This document shows positions 51,104 through 56,455 of a DNA stretch of 56,455 bases, piece by piece. Within the stretch, counting starts at the first letter, position 1. Each line of letters starts with the position of its first letter. The notes under the pieces are model-generated. The model worked only from the letters and a program-made list of their open reading frames with translations, did no database searches and was not told the origin of the DNA. Origin of the DNA: a virus; IMG/VR virus record IMGVR_UViG_3300030117_005233, positions 1 through 56,455 of that record; one strand, given 5' to 3'. The translations under genes and the position numbers were made by a program.

Positions 51104-51388
51104 ATGACTGGTCATATACTAAAGTTTATGCAAGAAGTCGGTATTCCGATTACAGTTGCATTAGGAGTTGGTTGGTTTCTTTTTATTATTCTTAAATTTA
51201 TATTAGCACAAGTAGAAGAACGTATTCGTGGTGTTGCCAAAGCAATCGGTGGTTTAGAAAACAAAGTAGAAATCATGAATAACGACATCGTAAAAATAGA
51301 TACACTTATATCATGCGCATTTGAAACAGAACCAAACCTTACTCGTATCGCTGCGAGTGACGGTAAATCAGATGCGAGGGACAACTAA
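51104..51388 (+). CDS. membrane/coiled-coil protein, holin-like paralog A
   Basis: 94 residues, start right after the previous stop. EVGIPITVALGVGWFLFIIL is a membrane segment; a helix with heptad pattern follows (VAKAIGGLENKVEIMNNDIV). The layout resembles BhlA/YvlB-type holin-like proteins and closely parallels the next gene. Confidence 0.6.
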   Translation: MTGHILKFMQEVGIPITVALGVGWFLFIILKFILAQVEERIRGVAKAIGGLENKVEIMNNDIVKIDTLISCAFETEPNLTRIAASDGKSDARDN

Positions 51389-51657
51389 TGGGTGGACACG
51401 ACTTTGCACATTGGGCCGAGATTATCGGTCAAGTAGGATTTCCAGTAGTAGCACTATTATTCTGTGGATATTTTATATTCTACATATGGAAATGGGTAAC
51501 TAAAACTATTGATCCGGCTCTTGATGAGTTAGGTAGTTCATTAGGTAAGTTAAAGAAAGATGTTGCTACATTAGACAACGATTTGATACGTCTCAACATA
51601 AAGATGAAAGTTCTAAGAGCAGAACGCGAAAAAATCAAATGTATACAAGGAGAATAG
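51388..51657 (+). CDS. membrane/coiled-coil protein, holin-like paralog B
   Basis: 89 residues, TAATG overlap. QVGFPVVALLFCGYFIFYIW then a helix (LGSSLGKLKKDVATLDNDLI). Same order as the previous protein: short polar start, VGxPV membrane segment, heptad helix, charged end. The two probably arose by duplication and may form a hetero-oligomer. Confidence 0.6.
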   Translation: MGGHDFAHWAEIIGQVGFPVVALLFCGYFIFYIWKWVTKTIDPALDELGSSLGKLKKDVATLDNDLIRLNIKMKVLRAEREKIKCIQGE

Positions 51658-51658
51658 T

Positions 51659-51919
51659 ATGTCAGACGAATTCTGGACAATAGAAGATTTTGGATTTACA
51701 GCGGTTAACGAAAATGAATTAGATGTAGCAAAAGCTGCAAGCACCGCATCATCAAGTGCCAAGGAGCAAGAAGAGAAATTGAAGAAACTCTATAACGCAA
51801 TCAAGCCTCTCTTGGCTAATCTTAAACAAAACCCCGAAAAGGAGTATATATTGTGGCCAAACAGAATAGGAGTTATCGAGAAGTTCGAGGCTCATTTGGC
51901 CGATATTGTCTACAAATGA
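51659..51919 (+). CDS. conserved T4-like phage hypothetical protein
   Basis: 86 residues, with AAGGAGAA upstream. FWTIEDFGFTAVNENEL, a helical middle, and KQNPEKEYILWPNRIGVIEK form a pattern I know from small proteins of marine T4-like phages near structural or lysis genes. Function unknown. Confidence 0.65.
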   Translation: MSDEFWTIEDFGFTAVNENELDVAKAASTASSSAKEQEEKLKKLYNAIKPLLANLKQNPEKEYILWPNRIGVIEKFEAHLADIVYK

Positions 51920-51953
51920 TGTAAGTTGTTGATTACCAATCACTTACATAGGT

Positions 51954-51978
51954 GACGCATATTCTTGCGTCTTTTTTT
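51954..51978 (+). terminator. intrinsic terminator in repeat copy 2
   Basis: GACGC (51954-51958) pairs with GCGTC (51967-51971), followed by seven T. The stem overlaps the first 28-bp repeat unit. Confidence 0.75.
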
Positions 51979-52020
51979 ATAAGCCATTGATTACCAACTA
52001 CTTAGGTAGGCGCTTTTTTA

Positions 52021-52049
52021 TGTACAAATCTGATATGTTATGGTATAAT
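52021..52049 (+). promoter_or_regulatory. promoter TGTACA-17-TATAAT
   Basis: TGTACA (52021-52026), 17 bp, TATAAT (52044-52049), then ATATAC and ATG at 52056: the same arrangement as before the VWA gene. Confidence 0.8.
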
Positions 52050-52055
52050 ATATAC

Positions 52056-52256
52056 ATGATTGACACTGATAGAAAAGAAGGGACTGATATGGGATTACTT
52101 GAATTAGATAAAACGTATCATGAGGTTTTAAAAGAATATCATGATTCACCAAGCGGAAGTTTAAAAGAGTTTAAACTCAGTAAAAAGTTAGACGAGTTAG
52201 ATAGTAAAATTTCTAAAGAAATAGCGGATACTGAATTTGATTGGGGGTCCGATTAA
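52056..52256 (+). CDS. hypothetical protein sharing the VWA gene's start region
   Basis: 66 residues from the leaderless ATG at 52056 (MIDTDRKEGTD); an internal ATG at 52089 has GAAGGGA upstream and would give 55 residues. Both may be used. The protein is helical and charged (LLELDKTYHEVLKEYHDS). The first five residues equal those of the VWA protein because the DNA is duplicated. Confidence 0.55.
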   Translation: MIDTDRKEGTDMGLLELDKTYHEVLKEYHDSPSGSLKEFKLSKKLDELDSKISKEIADTEFDWGSD

Positions 52257-52257
52257 T

Positions 52258-52482
52258 ATGGGCTGGTATGATGATATAGAATGGGAATATAAAGGTTACA
52301 AATGTTTAATCGAGTTTGATGTCGAAGAAGATAATGTAAAAGCATTTCATTCTGTAACTACACCAAAAGGTGAAGAAGTTGGTTTATACCTTTCTCCTTA
52401 TGACAGTAAAAAAGAAACAGTTGAAAACGAAGTTGACTACCATATTAAAAATGGAAAATTTAAGGAATATAAAAATGGTTAA
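52258..52482 (+). CDS. hypothetical protein
   Basis: 74 residues from the ATG at 52258, one base after the previous stop. A small beta-rich acidic protein (YKCLIEFDVEEDNVKAF, EEVGLYLSPYD) ending in a helix. Overlaps the next gene. No family recognised. Confidence 0.5.
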   Translation: MGWYDDIEWEYKGYKCLIEFDVEEDNVKAFHSVTTPKGEEVGLYLSPYDSKKETVENEVDYHIKNGKFKEYKNG

Positions 52483-52900
52483 TTGGATAGGAACTAAGAC
52501 AGTTGAAGAACCGCACGCAAACGAAAAGCTTAAAATGGCTGACAACATCGCTGAAGCTTTCGCAGTTTATAAAACCAAAATAGGAGAAGATTATGAAAAT
52601 TGGACTCTTGGTTCGCGTGCTCTATTATCTGCTGATAATATAGAAAAGCGAATACGCGAGAACAGCGTAGTAGAATTTAAAAATGGCATTAGCCACAAGT
52701 GCGGTTCTAAATATATTAAAGTGACTAAAAATTTAGGTGATCAAACTTCAGTACACAGTTTCATCGTCAACACTTACGATGACAAAAAATTTAATTATGG
52801 TGATATTTTAAAAGCGGCAAGTTGGAAAGCACCAGCTAGAAACTTCTCGCGTGGAAATATCTTTGAAGAGTATAAAGTAAAATGGACAGGAGCAATATAA
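52475..52900 (+). CDS. hypothetical protein
   Basis: 141 residues from the ATG at 52475. It starts MVNWIGTKTVEEPHANEKL; the middle VVEFKNGISHKCGSKYIKV and GDILKAASWKAPARNFSRG look like a basic mixed fold. Possibly nucleic-acid related; nothing firmer. Followed after one base by the next gene. Confidence 0.5.
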   Translation: MVNWIGTKTVEEPHANEKLKMADNIAEAFAVYKTKIGEDYENWTLGSRALLSADNIEKRIRENSVVEFKNGISHKCGSKYIKVTKNLGDQTSVHSFIVNTYDDKKFNYGDILKAASWKAPARNFSRGNIFEEYKVKWTGAI

Positions 52901-52901
52901 T

Positions 52902-53171
52902 ATGAAAGCATTGTTAGATAATTTAACATTATATAATACACCAAAAACAAGAGAAGAAGCAAATAATTTAATCGATGCTTTAACACAAGCACAATACAAC
53001 TACAATCGAGAAGATTATGGTATGTCGGCAGAAGACTTGGCAATAGTATTCGGAAAAGAAAAAGGTGCTGAGTTAGAGAAGAATTATCAAGAGTCGTATG
53101 AACAAAATTACGGCATTCGTGAAAAAGCTTTTAAGGAAAAATTTAAAGGAAGACCCAATGGCAGATCCTAG
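52902..53171 (+). CDS. hypothetical protein
   Basis: 89 residues. Helical, with TPKTREEANNLIDALTQAQ and an Asp/Glu-rich middle, ending basic (FKEKFKGRPNGRS). Overlaps the next gene by 14 bases. Function unknown. Confidence 0.5.
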   Translation: MKALLDNLTLYNTPKTREEANNLIDALTQAQYNYNREDYGMSAEDLAIVFGKEKGAELEKNYQESYEQNYGIREKAFKEKFKGRPNGRS

Positions 53172-53382
53172 TGAAAAAAGTTCTATCATAGAACAATTAC
53201 TTACCGAAATAAATGGTGGTAAAAGTCGAAGGGCGTATATACACGCTAATAGGTGTGTAAGGTGTGATGGTGATGCTTCACATTTTTATAATGAAGTATC
53301 AAGAAGAGAATATGCGATAAGTGGATGGTGTCAACACTGTCAAGATGAAATGTTTAATGACACAAGAACAGAAGGTATGTAA
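53158..53382 (+). CDS. small zinc-binding protein
   Basis: 74 residues from the ATG at 53158. NRCVRCDGDASHFYNEV and SGWCQHCQDEMF hold two CxxC pairs spaced for one zinc knuckle. Small Cys-pair proteins of this kind occur in marine T4-like phages. TAATG overlap with the next gene. Confidence 0.6.
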   Translation: MADPSEKSSIIEQLLTEINGGKSRRAYIHANRCVRCDGDASHFYNEVSRREYAISGWCQHCQDEMFNDTRTEGM

Positions 53383-53459
53383 TGAATAAATTATTCAAAA
53401 ATGTAGGATTATTTGCAATTAGTTTATTAATTGGAATATTTTTTATGAGGATTAAATAA
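53382..53459 (+). CDS. membrane microprotein (25 aa)
   Basis: 25 residues: MNKLFKN, one membrane segment (VGLFAISLLIGIFFM) and RIK. Both ends overlap neighbouring stop and start codons by one base (TAATG), which supports it as a gene. Function unknown. Confidence 0.45.
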   Translation: MNKLFKNVGLFAISLLIGIFFMRIK

Positions 53460-53689
53460 TGAATATACACGAAGATGCTGTAAAGCAAAGAGAACTTCAA
53501 GAAGAAAGACGAAGACAACTAGTTAAAAAAAAGCCACATATAGAGTACTATGATAAACTATATAACGCACAATTAGCTGTAGAAGCTGCAATAAGTGCGG
53601 TTGAGATGTATCAAAGTCACGAACAACATTTTTTAGGGCATCTTACTGCTGTAAAAGAAATGTTAGAGGCAAGGATAGAAAATGCCTAA
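53459..53689 (+). CDS. hypothetical helical protein
   Basis: 76 residues. Strongly charged N-terminal helix (VKQRELQEERRRQLVKKK) followed by an Ala-rich helix (NAQLAVEAAISAVEMYQSH). TAATG overlap upstream, eight-base overlap downstream. Function unknown. Confidence 0.5.
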   Translation: MNIHEDAVKQRELQEERRRQLVKKKPHIEYYDKLYNAQLAVEAAISAVEMYQSHEQHFLGHLTAVKEMLEARIENA

Positions 53690-53858
53690 ATATTCAGAAA
53701 AGATAGATGCAATAGTTATGCGAGATACACGAAAACTCGTAAACGAGTGTATAAGTTTAGCGTGTGTACTCATAATGGTACCTGCGCATATAATTATATT
53801 ATTTTTTAGAATTATGTTTCCGTGGTTGATTCCATTTATAACAAAGGAGGACACGTGA
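53682..53858 (+). CDS. small membrane protein (58 aa)
   Basis: 58 residues with a basic N-terminus, a long membrane segment (SLACVLIMVPAHIIILFFRI) and a second (FPWLIPFI). Starts inside the end of the previous gene and ends in TGA inside the next start. Confidence 0.5.
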   Translation: MPKYSEKIDAIVMRDTRKLVNECISLACVLIMVPAHIIILFFRIMFPWLIPFITKEDT

Positions 53859-54016
53859 AAACGTGGATAAGAGAAAACGTAAGAAGAATACAAGATGGCA
53901 TGATTGGTTTGTTTAGTGGATTTATAGTAACAAATCAAGATGTAGGTTTCGCAATGACCATGATTATAGCTGCAGCTTTTTTAGCAGTTATTGCTTGGGT
54001 AATAGGAATAAAATAA
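53855..54016 (+). CDS. small membrane protein (53 aa)
   Basis: 53 residues from a GTG with AAAGGAGG upstream. KTWIRENVRRIQDGMIGLFS is basic and amphipathic; MTMIIAAAFLAVIAWVIGI is a membrane segment. GTGA overlap with the previous stop. Confidence 0.55.
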   Translation: MKTWIRENVRRIQDGMIGLFSGFIVTNQDVGFAMTMIIAAAFLAVIAWVIGIK

Positions 54017-54029
54017 ATGTATTTTAAGA

Positions 54030-54058
54030 TGTACATTCCACTAGAAATATGGAATAAT
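54030..54058 (+). promoter_or_regulatory. promoter TGTACA-17-AATAAT
   Basis: TGTACA (54030-54035), 17 bp ending TATGG, AATAAT (54053-54058), followed by AAAGAGGTGAG before the ATG at 54085. Confidence 0.65.
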
Positions 54059-54084
54059 GGTATAACAATTAAAGAGGTGAGAAT

Positions 54085-54249
54085 ATGGCGATAGTAGGTC
54101 CGAAATGGAAAGATTATGATGATTACAATGATTCAGAGTTAGGCGGAATGGGTCCGGCTAGTTACGATATCGAAGATGAGTTTGGTCTGATGACTAATGG
54201 TAACGCAGATCAGAATTTGAATACGGAAACAGATGAGTGGGGTTATTAA
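54085..54249 (+). CDS. small acidic hypothetical protein (54 aa)
   Basis: 54 residues, with AGAGGTGAG upstream. Very acidic and Gly/Tyr-rich (KDYDDYNDSELGGMGPASYD). No Cys or membrane segment. TAATG overlap with the next gene. Confidence 0.5.
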   Translation: MAIVGPKWKDYDDYNDSELGGMGPASYDIEDEFGLMTNGNADQNLNTETDEWGY

Positions 54250-55385
54250 TGGCGAAGAAATTTAATCGTGATGGATCGTTCTTTGCCGGTGATGCGCAGC
54301 ATACCGGCCAGGAACCAACTTGGGAAGACTACGATAGTTTATCTCAAGAAGAAAAAGATAAAAGATTACAAGATGCTTTATATTTTTACAGTTACTACTG
54401 TGATTTTGAAGATCTTAAAAAAGATTTTAAAACATATGCAACAAAGCATTATTCTGAAAAACAAGTCAAATATGTTTTAAAATGGTACAAAAGAGCTTCT
54501 AAGACTCTGCTTACTTCAGGAAAATTAGCACGTATGGTAAATCGTGGTTTACCTGAAAATGATGTTAACTTGAAGCACTTTAAAAATAACTTTGAAGAAG
54601 TGTTAAGAGCTTGTGAGATATGTGAAAGATATCAGAAAGTTGATGCAGAATTTCATGAAGCTGAAAAAGTAAAGAAAAAAGTTATATCACCTACAAAACG
54701 TTTAGAAGAAAAATGTGATTTAAAAGTCATTGTTTATTTAGAAGAAGTTATCGATGGAATAATTATGAGCATTGATTACTCAGATGTAAATATAACCGAG
54801 TTATTAGGTACAAATAATATACCAGCTAAAGGTTGTGAATATATTATGAAAGCAATACACAACGAATTAATGTTCTATAAAGAAATTAAATCAGGTAAGT
54901 GTGATCAACTCAATGAAGGATATAAATTTCTTGGTAAAAGAGATCTAAACAAAGTTATTAAGATACTAGGAGATTGGATTTGCGATACTGAAAAATATCG
55001 TCAGTCTATTAAAAAAACAGTTGTTCGCGTTAAGAAAGTAAAACCAGCCGGAACTCAAGTGAAAGATCTTAAGTTTGATAAAGACAATTCTAAGGTTGCA
55101 TCATATAAGATTCCAGGAGCTGTTGAATGTATAATATTTAATTCTAAGTATCGTAAGTTACAAGTATATTATGCGATTGGTAGATCTGGTTTATCTGTAA
55201 AAGGAACAACAATAAAAGATTTTGATGACGTTAAAAGTTATCAAGTAACAGTAAGACAAAATTTAGTAGAGGATGTTTTAAGTAAAAACCCAAAACAACT
55301 CGAAAAGTTTTTTAGTCCTAAAATAAAAAGAACTAAAGTGAATGGAAGAGTAAACGAACATTGTAGAATCGTTTACACAAAATAG
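54249..55385 (+). CDS. conserved T4-like phage hypothetical protein (378 aa)
   Basis: 378 residues from the ATG at 54249. The first half is helical and charged (YFYSYYCDFEDLKKDFKTYA); the second is basic with VVRVKKVKPAGTQVKDLKF and VECIIFNSKYRKLQVYYA, a beta-rich block that looks conserved. Proteins of this size with the same strand block are found in marine T4-like phages; no function is known to me. Confidence 0.6.
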   Translation: MAKKFNRDGSFFAGDAQHTGQEPTWEDYDSLSQEEKDKRLQDALYFYSYYCDFEDLKKDFKTYATKHYSEKQVKYVLKWYKRASKTLLTSGKLARMVNRGLPENDVNLKHFKNNFEEVLRACEICERYQKVDAEFHEAEKVKKKVISPTKRLEEKCDLKVIVYLEEVIDGIIMSIDYSDVNITELLGTNNIPAKGCEYIMKAIHNELMFYKEIKSGKCDQLNEGYKFLGKRDLNKVIKILGDWICDTEKYRQSIKKTVVRVKKVKPAGTQVKDLKFDKDNSKVASYKIPGAVECIIFNSKYRKLQVYYAIGRSGLSVKGTTIKDFDDVKSYQVTVRQNLVEDVLSKNPKQLEKFFSPKIKRTKVNGRVNEHCRIVYTK

Positions 55386-55393
55386 GAGACATC

Positions 55394-55531
55394 ATGAAAT
55401 TATTAATGTGGTTTACAGTAGGATTAAATTTGTTTAGTGCCGTACTAGGTTTTTTTGGCACAAATGAAAATTGGTCTGTAAATTTAATTACAGCGTGTGT
55501 AGTATATATTTTATTTAAAGAGGAAAATTAA
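55394..55531 (+). CDS. small membrane protein (45 aa)
   Basis: 45 residues, with AGGAGA upstream. Two hydrophobic segments, MWFTVGLNLFSAVLGFFG and LITACVVYILF, around a short polar loop. TAATG overlap with gp33. Confidence 0.5.
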   Translation: MKLLMWFTVGLNLFSAVLGFFGTNENWSVNLITACVVYILFKEEN

Positions 55532-55773
55532 TGGCCGAAAAAATTGAGATACCCGTAACTTTCACACAAAAATCTTTAGCACATAAAGTATGTATGTTAG
55601 TTCATTCTGATGGTTTAAAATATTCAGAAGCACTATTAGAAGTATGTGAGCAATACGAGATTGATCCGCACGACATTGCAAAATTAGTAAAAGGTCCATT
55701 GAAAGCTAAGTTAGAAGCTGAAGCAATGAAATACAATAATATACCAAATACAAATGGAAATAGTTTATATTGA
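55531..55773 (+). CDS. 33: late-transcription coactivator (gp33-like)
   Basis: 80 residues, shorter than T4 gp33 (112). YSEALLEVCEQYEIDPHDI and AKLVKGPLKAKLEAEAMKY match the phage late-transcription coactivator family, which bridges RNA polymerase and the gp45 clamp at TATAAATA promoters. It agrees with the seven TATAAATA motifs in this window. Overlaps the gp59 start. Confidence 0.8.
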   Translation: MAEKIEIPVTFTQKSLAHKVCMLVHSDGLKYSEALLEVCEQYEIDPHDIAKLVKGPLKAKLEAEAMKYNNIPNTNGNSLY

Positions 55774-56423
55774 GATGTGATCCCTACATGGCTTGGTGTA
55801 TCTGTAATTCAGTATCACACCATTTTAGAAATGATTATAATGCAGTAAAATATAATTATAAGATGCCTTGGTTCTCACCGAATAAATTTAAAGGTGATAG
55901 AATGCAATGGTGGTACCGAACTTTAGTTAAGAAGTATCCACAACAAGATCAAGTAATTAAGATGGCATATGTTAATTGTAATCATGGAAATTTTCATGTG
56001 AGTGAATATAGCGCTGGATTGTATGAAGAACTTGAGAAATGGTTACAATCACAAGGATATAACTTTGAGAGAGCACTAACAGAACAAAGAAAACGGTATA
56101 TTAATGTTAGTAAAATAAAAGATTTTAGAAAGTATGAACACCATAGTGGTTATCCATATAAAGACTTTGACTTTCATTGTAAGCCTGAACATGATGTTTT
56201 AGCACCACCTTTTGCTAGTAGTAGAATTGATTTTAGAATAAGAGTAATAACTAATTTAATATGTGGATGGGCAGATCAATATGATAAGAGTGTTGATACA
56301 GAAACACTACATTGGCCAAATACATACAAAGCAATAAAAAGACATGAACCATTTTTGTCCCAGTGGATAAATATAAAGAAGATGAAAAAAATTGCATATA
56401 AAGTGTTTACAGACACTGTGTAA
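55770..56423 (+). CDS. 59: helicase loader (gp59-like)
   Basis: 217 residues from a TTG, the same length as T4 gp59; an ATG at 55788 is an alternative. HHFRNDYNAVKYNYKMPW matches the HFxxxYDxxKYNxK block of gp59, and the spacing of basic residues in the helical remainder fits. It loads gp41 on gp32-covered forked DNA. gp33 and gp59 are adjacent in T4 too. Confidence 0.75.
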   Translation: MRCDPYMAWCICNSVSHHFRNDYNAVKYNYKMPWFSPNKFKGDRMQWWYRTLVKKYPQQDQVIKMAYVNCNHGNFHVSEYSAGLYEELEKWLQSQGYNFERALTEQRKRYINVSKIKDFRKYEHHSGYPYKDFDFHCKPEHDVLAPPFASSRIDFRIRVITNLICGWADQYDKSVDTETLHWPNTYKAIKRHEPFLSQWINIKKMKKIAYKVFTDTV

Positions 56424-56434
56424 TTTGATATAAT
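56406..56434 (+). promoter_or_regulatory. promoter TTTACA-17-TATAAT
   Basis: TTTACA (56406-56411), 17 bp, TATAAT (56429-56434). It points to a gene beyond the window end. Confidence 0.75.
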
Positions 56435-56455
56435 ATACACATACAAAACATACAA

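Larger units (their letters stand above)
51921..52071 (+). repeat. 151-bp duplicated promoter/leader segment, copy 2
   Basis: Aligns without net gaps to the minus strand of 4477-4627. It contains two direct units beginning TTGATTACCAA (51930 and 51988) and ending ACTTA(C/G)(A/G)TAGGYG, a terminator, the TGTACA/TATAAT promoter and the 16-base start ATGATTGACACTGATA. Confidence 0.8.

Noticed and set aside
50785-51115. Minus-strand and alternate-frame ORFs of 78-116 codons within the holin-like gene
   Set aside because: The local rise in GC content opens several frames, but only the 161-residue frame has membrane segments in a sensible order and flush gene junctions.
51987-52055. N-terminal extension of the gene at 52056
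   Set aside because: These codons are the duplicated promoter; the same pseudo-extension appears before the VWA gene.
1-56455. CRISPR arrays, tRNAs, integrase or transposase genes
   Set aside because: I looked for regular spaced repeats, cloverleaf patterns and typical recombinase motifs and saw none; a computed scan could still reveal a weak one.

Overview
The window is a stretch of an AT-rich, densely packed, T4-like (contractile-tailed) bacteriophage genome. Genes mostly run on the plus strand in tight operons with ATGA or TAATG stop/start overlaps. The T4 core replication and regulation set is recognisable: sliding clamp gp45, clamp loader gp44 and gp62, translational repressor RegA, family-B DNA polymerase gp43, recombinase UvsX, helicase gp41, late-transcription coactivator gp33, helicase loader gp59, and a DexA-like exonuclease. 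The organisation resembles marine T4-like phages. Two PEP-CTERM proteins and an outer-membrane barrel at the left edge point to a Gram-negative host with an exosortase system. A Verrucomicrobiota/Kiritimatiellota/Lentisphaerota-type host is my guess, not a proof.

Layout. 1-2055: two PEP-CTERM proteins and a beta-barrel protein. 2073-5863: a late zinc-ribbon protein, then a divergent pair of HExxH/VWA (CobT-like) protein and MoxR/CobS-like AAA+ ATPase around a large inverted repeat. 5991-13624: gp45-gp44-gp62-regA-hsp20, a structured GC-rich RNA of about 300 nt, a 2OG-Fe(II) oxygenase and gp43. 13621-16614: small membrane proteins including a PQ-loop (SemiSWEET-like) protein, a MazG-like protein, an archaeo-eukaryotic-primase-like protein and a ParB-like protein. 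16614-25852: a glycan cluster with glycosyltransferases, methyltransferases, a HAD-nucleotidyltransferase fusion and an epimerase. 25888-32120: exonuclease, bS21 ribosomal protein, thymidylate-synthase-family enzyme, dCMP deaminase, UDG-fold protein, SGNH-like protein, fold-type-II PLP enzyme and an aGPT-PPlase-like protein, probably a DNA hypermodification module. 32147-34962: UvsX and gp41. 35425-35520: a compact RNA switch/attenuator-like element. 36299-49863 (minus): a PAAR tip protein and a 4404-residue giant structural protein. 49924-51657: lysis region. 51659-56423: small accessory genes, gp33 and gp59.

Regulation is unusually legible. Thirteen promoters share T[G/T]TAC[A/T], exactly 17 bp, then a TATAAT-like -10. 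Seven TATAAATA motifs are candidate T4-type late promoters, and gp33 is encoded here. At nine genes the promoter lies so close to the start codon that the mRNA should be leaderless or nearly so; the same phage carries its own ribosomal protein bS21, which sits by the anti-Shine-Dalgarno on the 30S subunit. A 151-bp promoter segment with 28-bp iteron-like repeats occurs twice, 47 kb apart.

No tRNA, CRISPR array, integrase or transposase was seen. All functions are read from motifs and gene order by eye; no database search was run.
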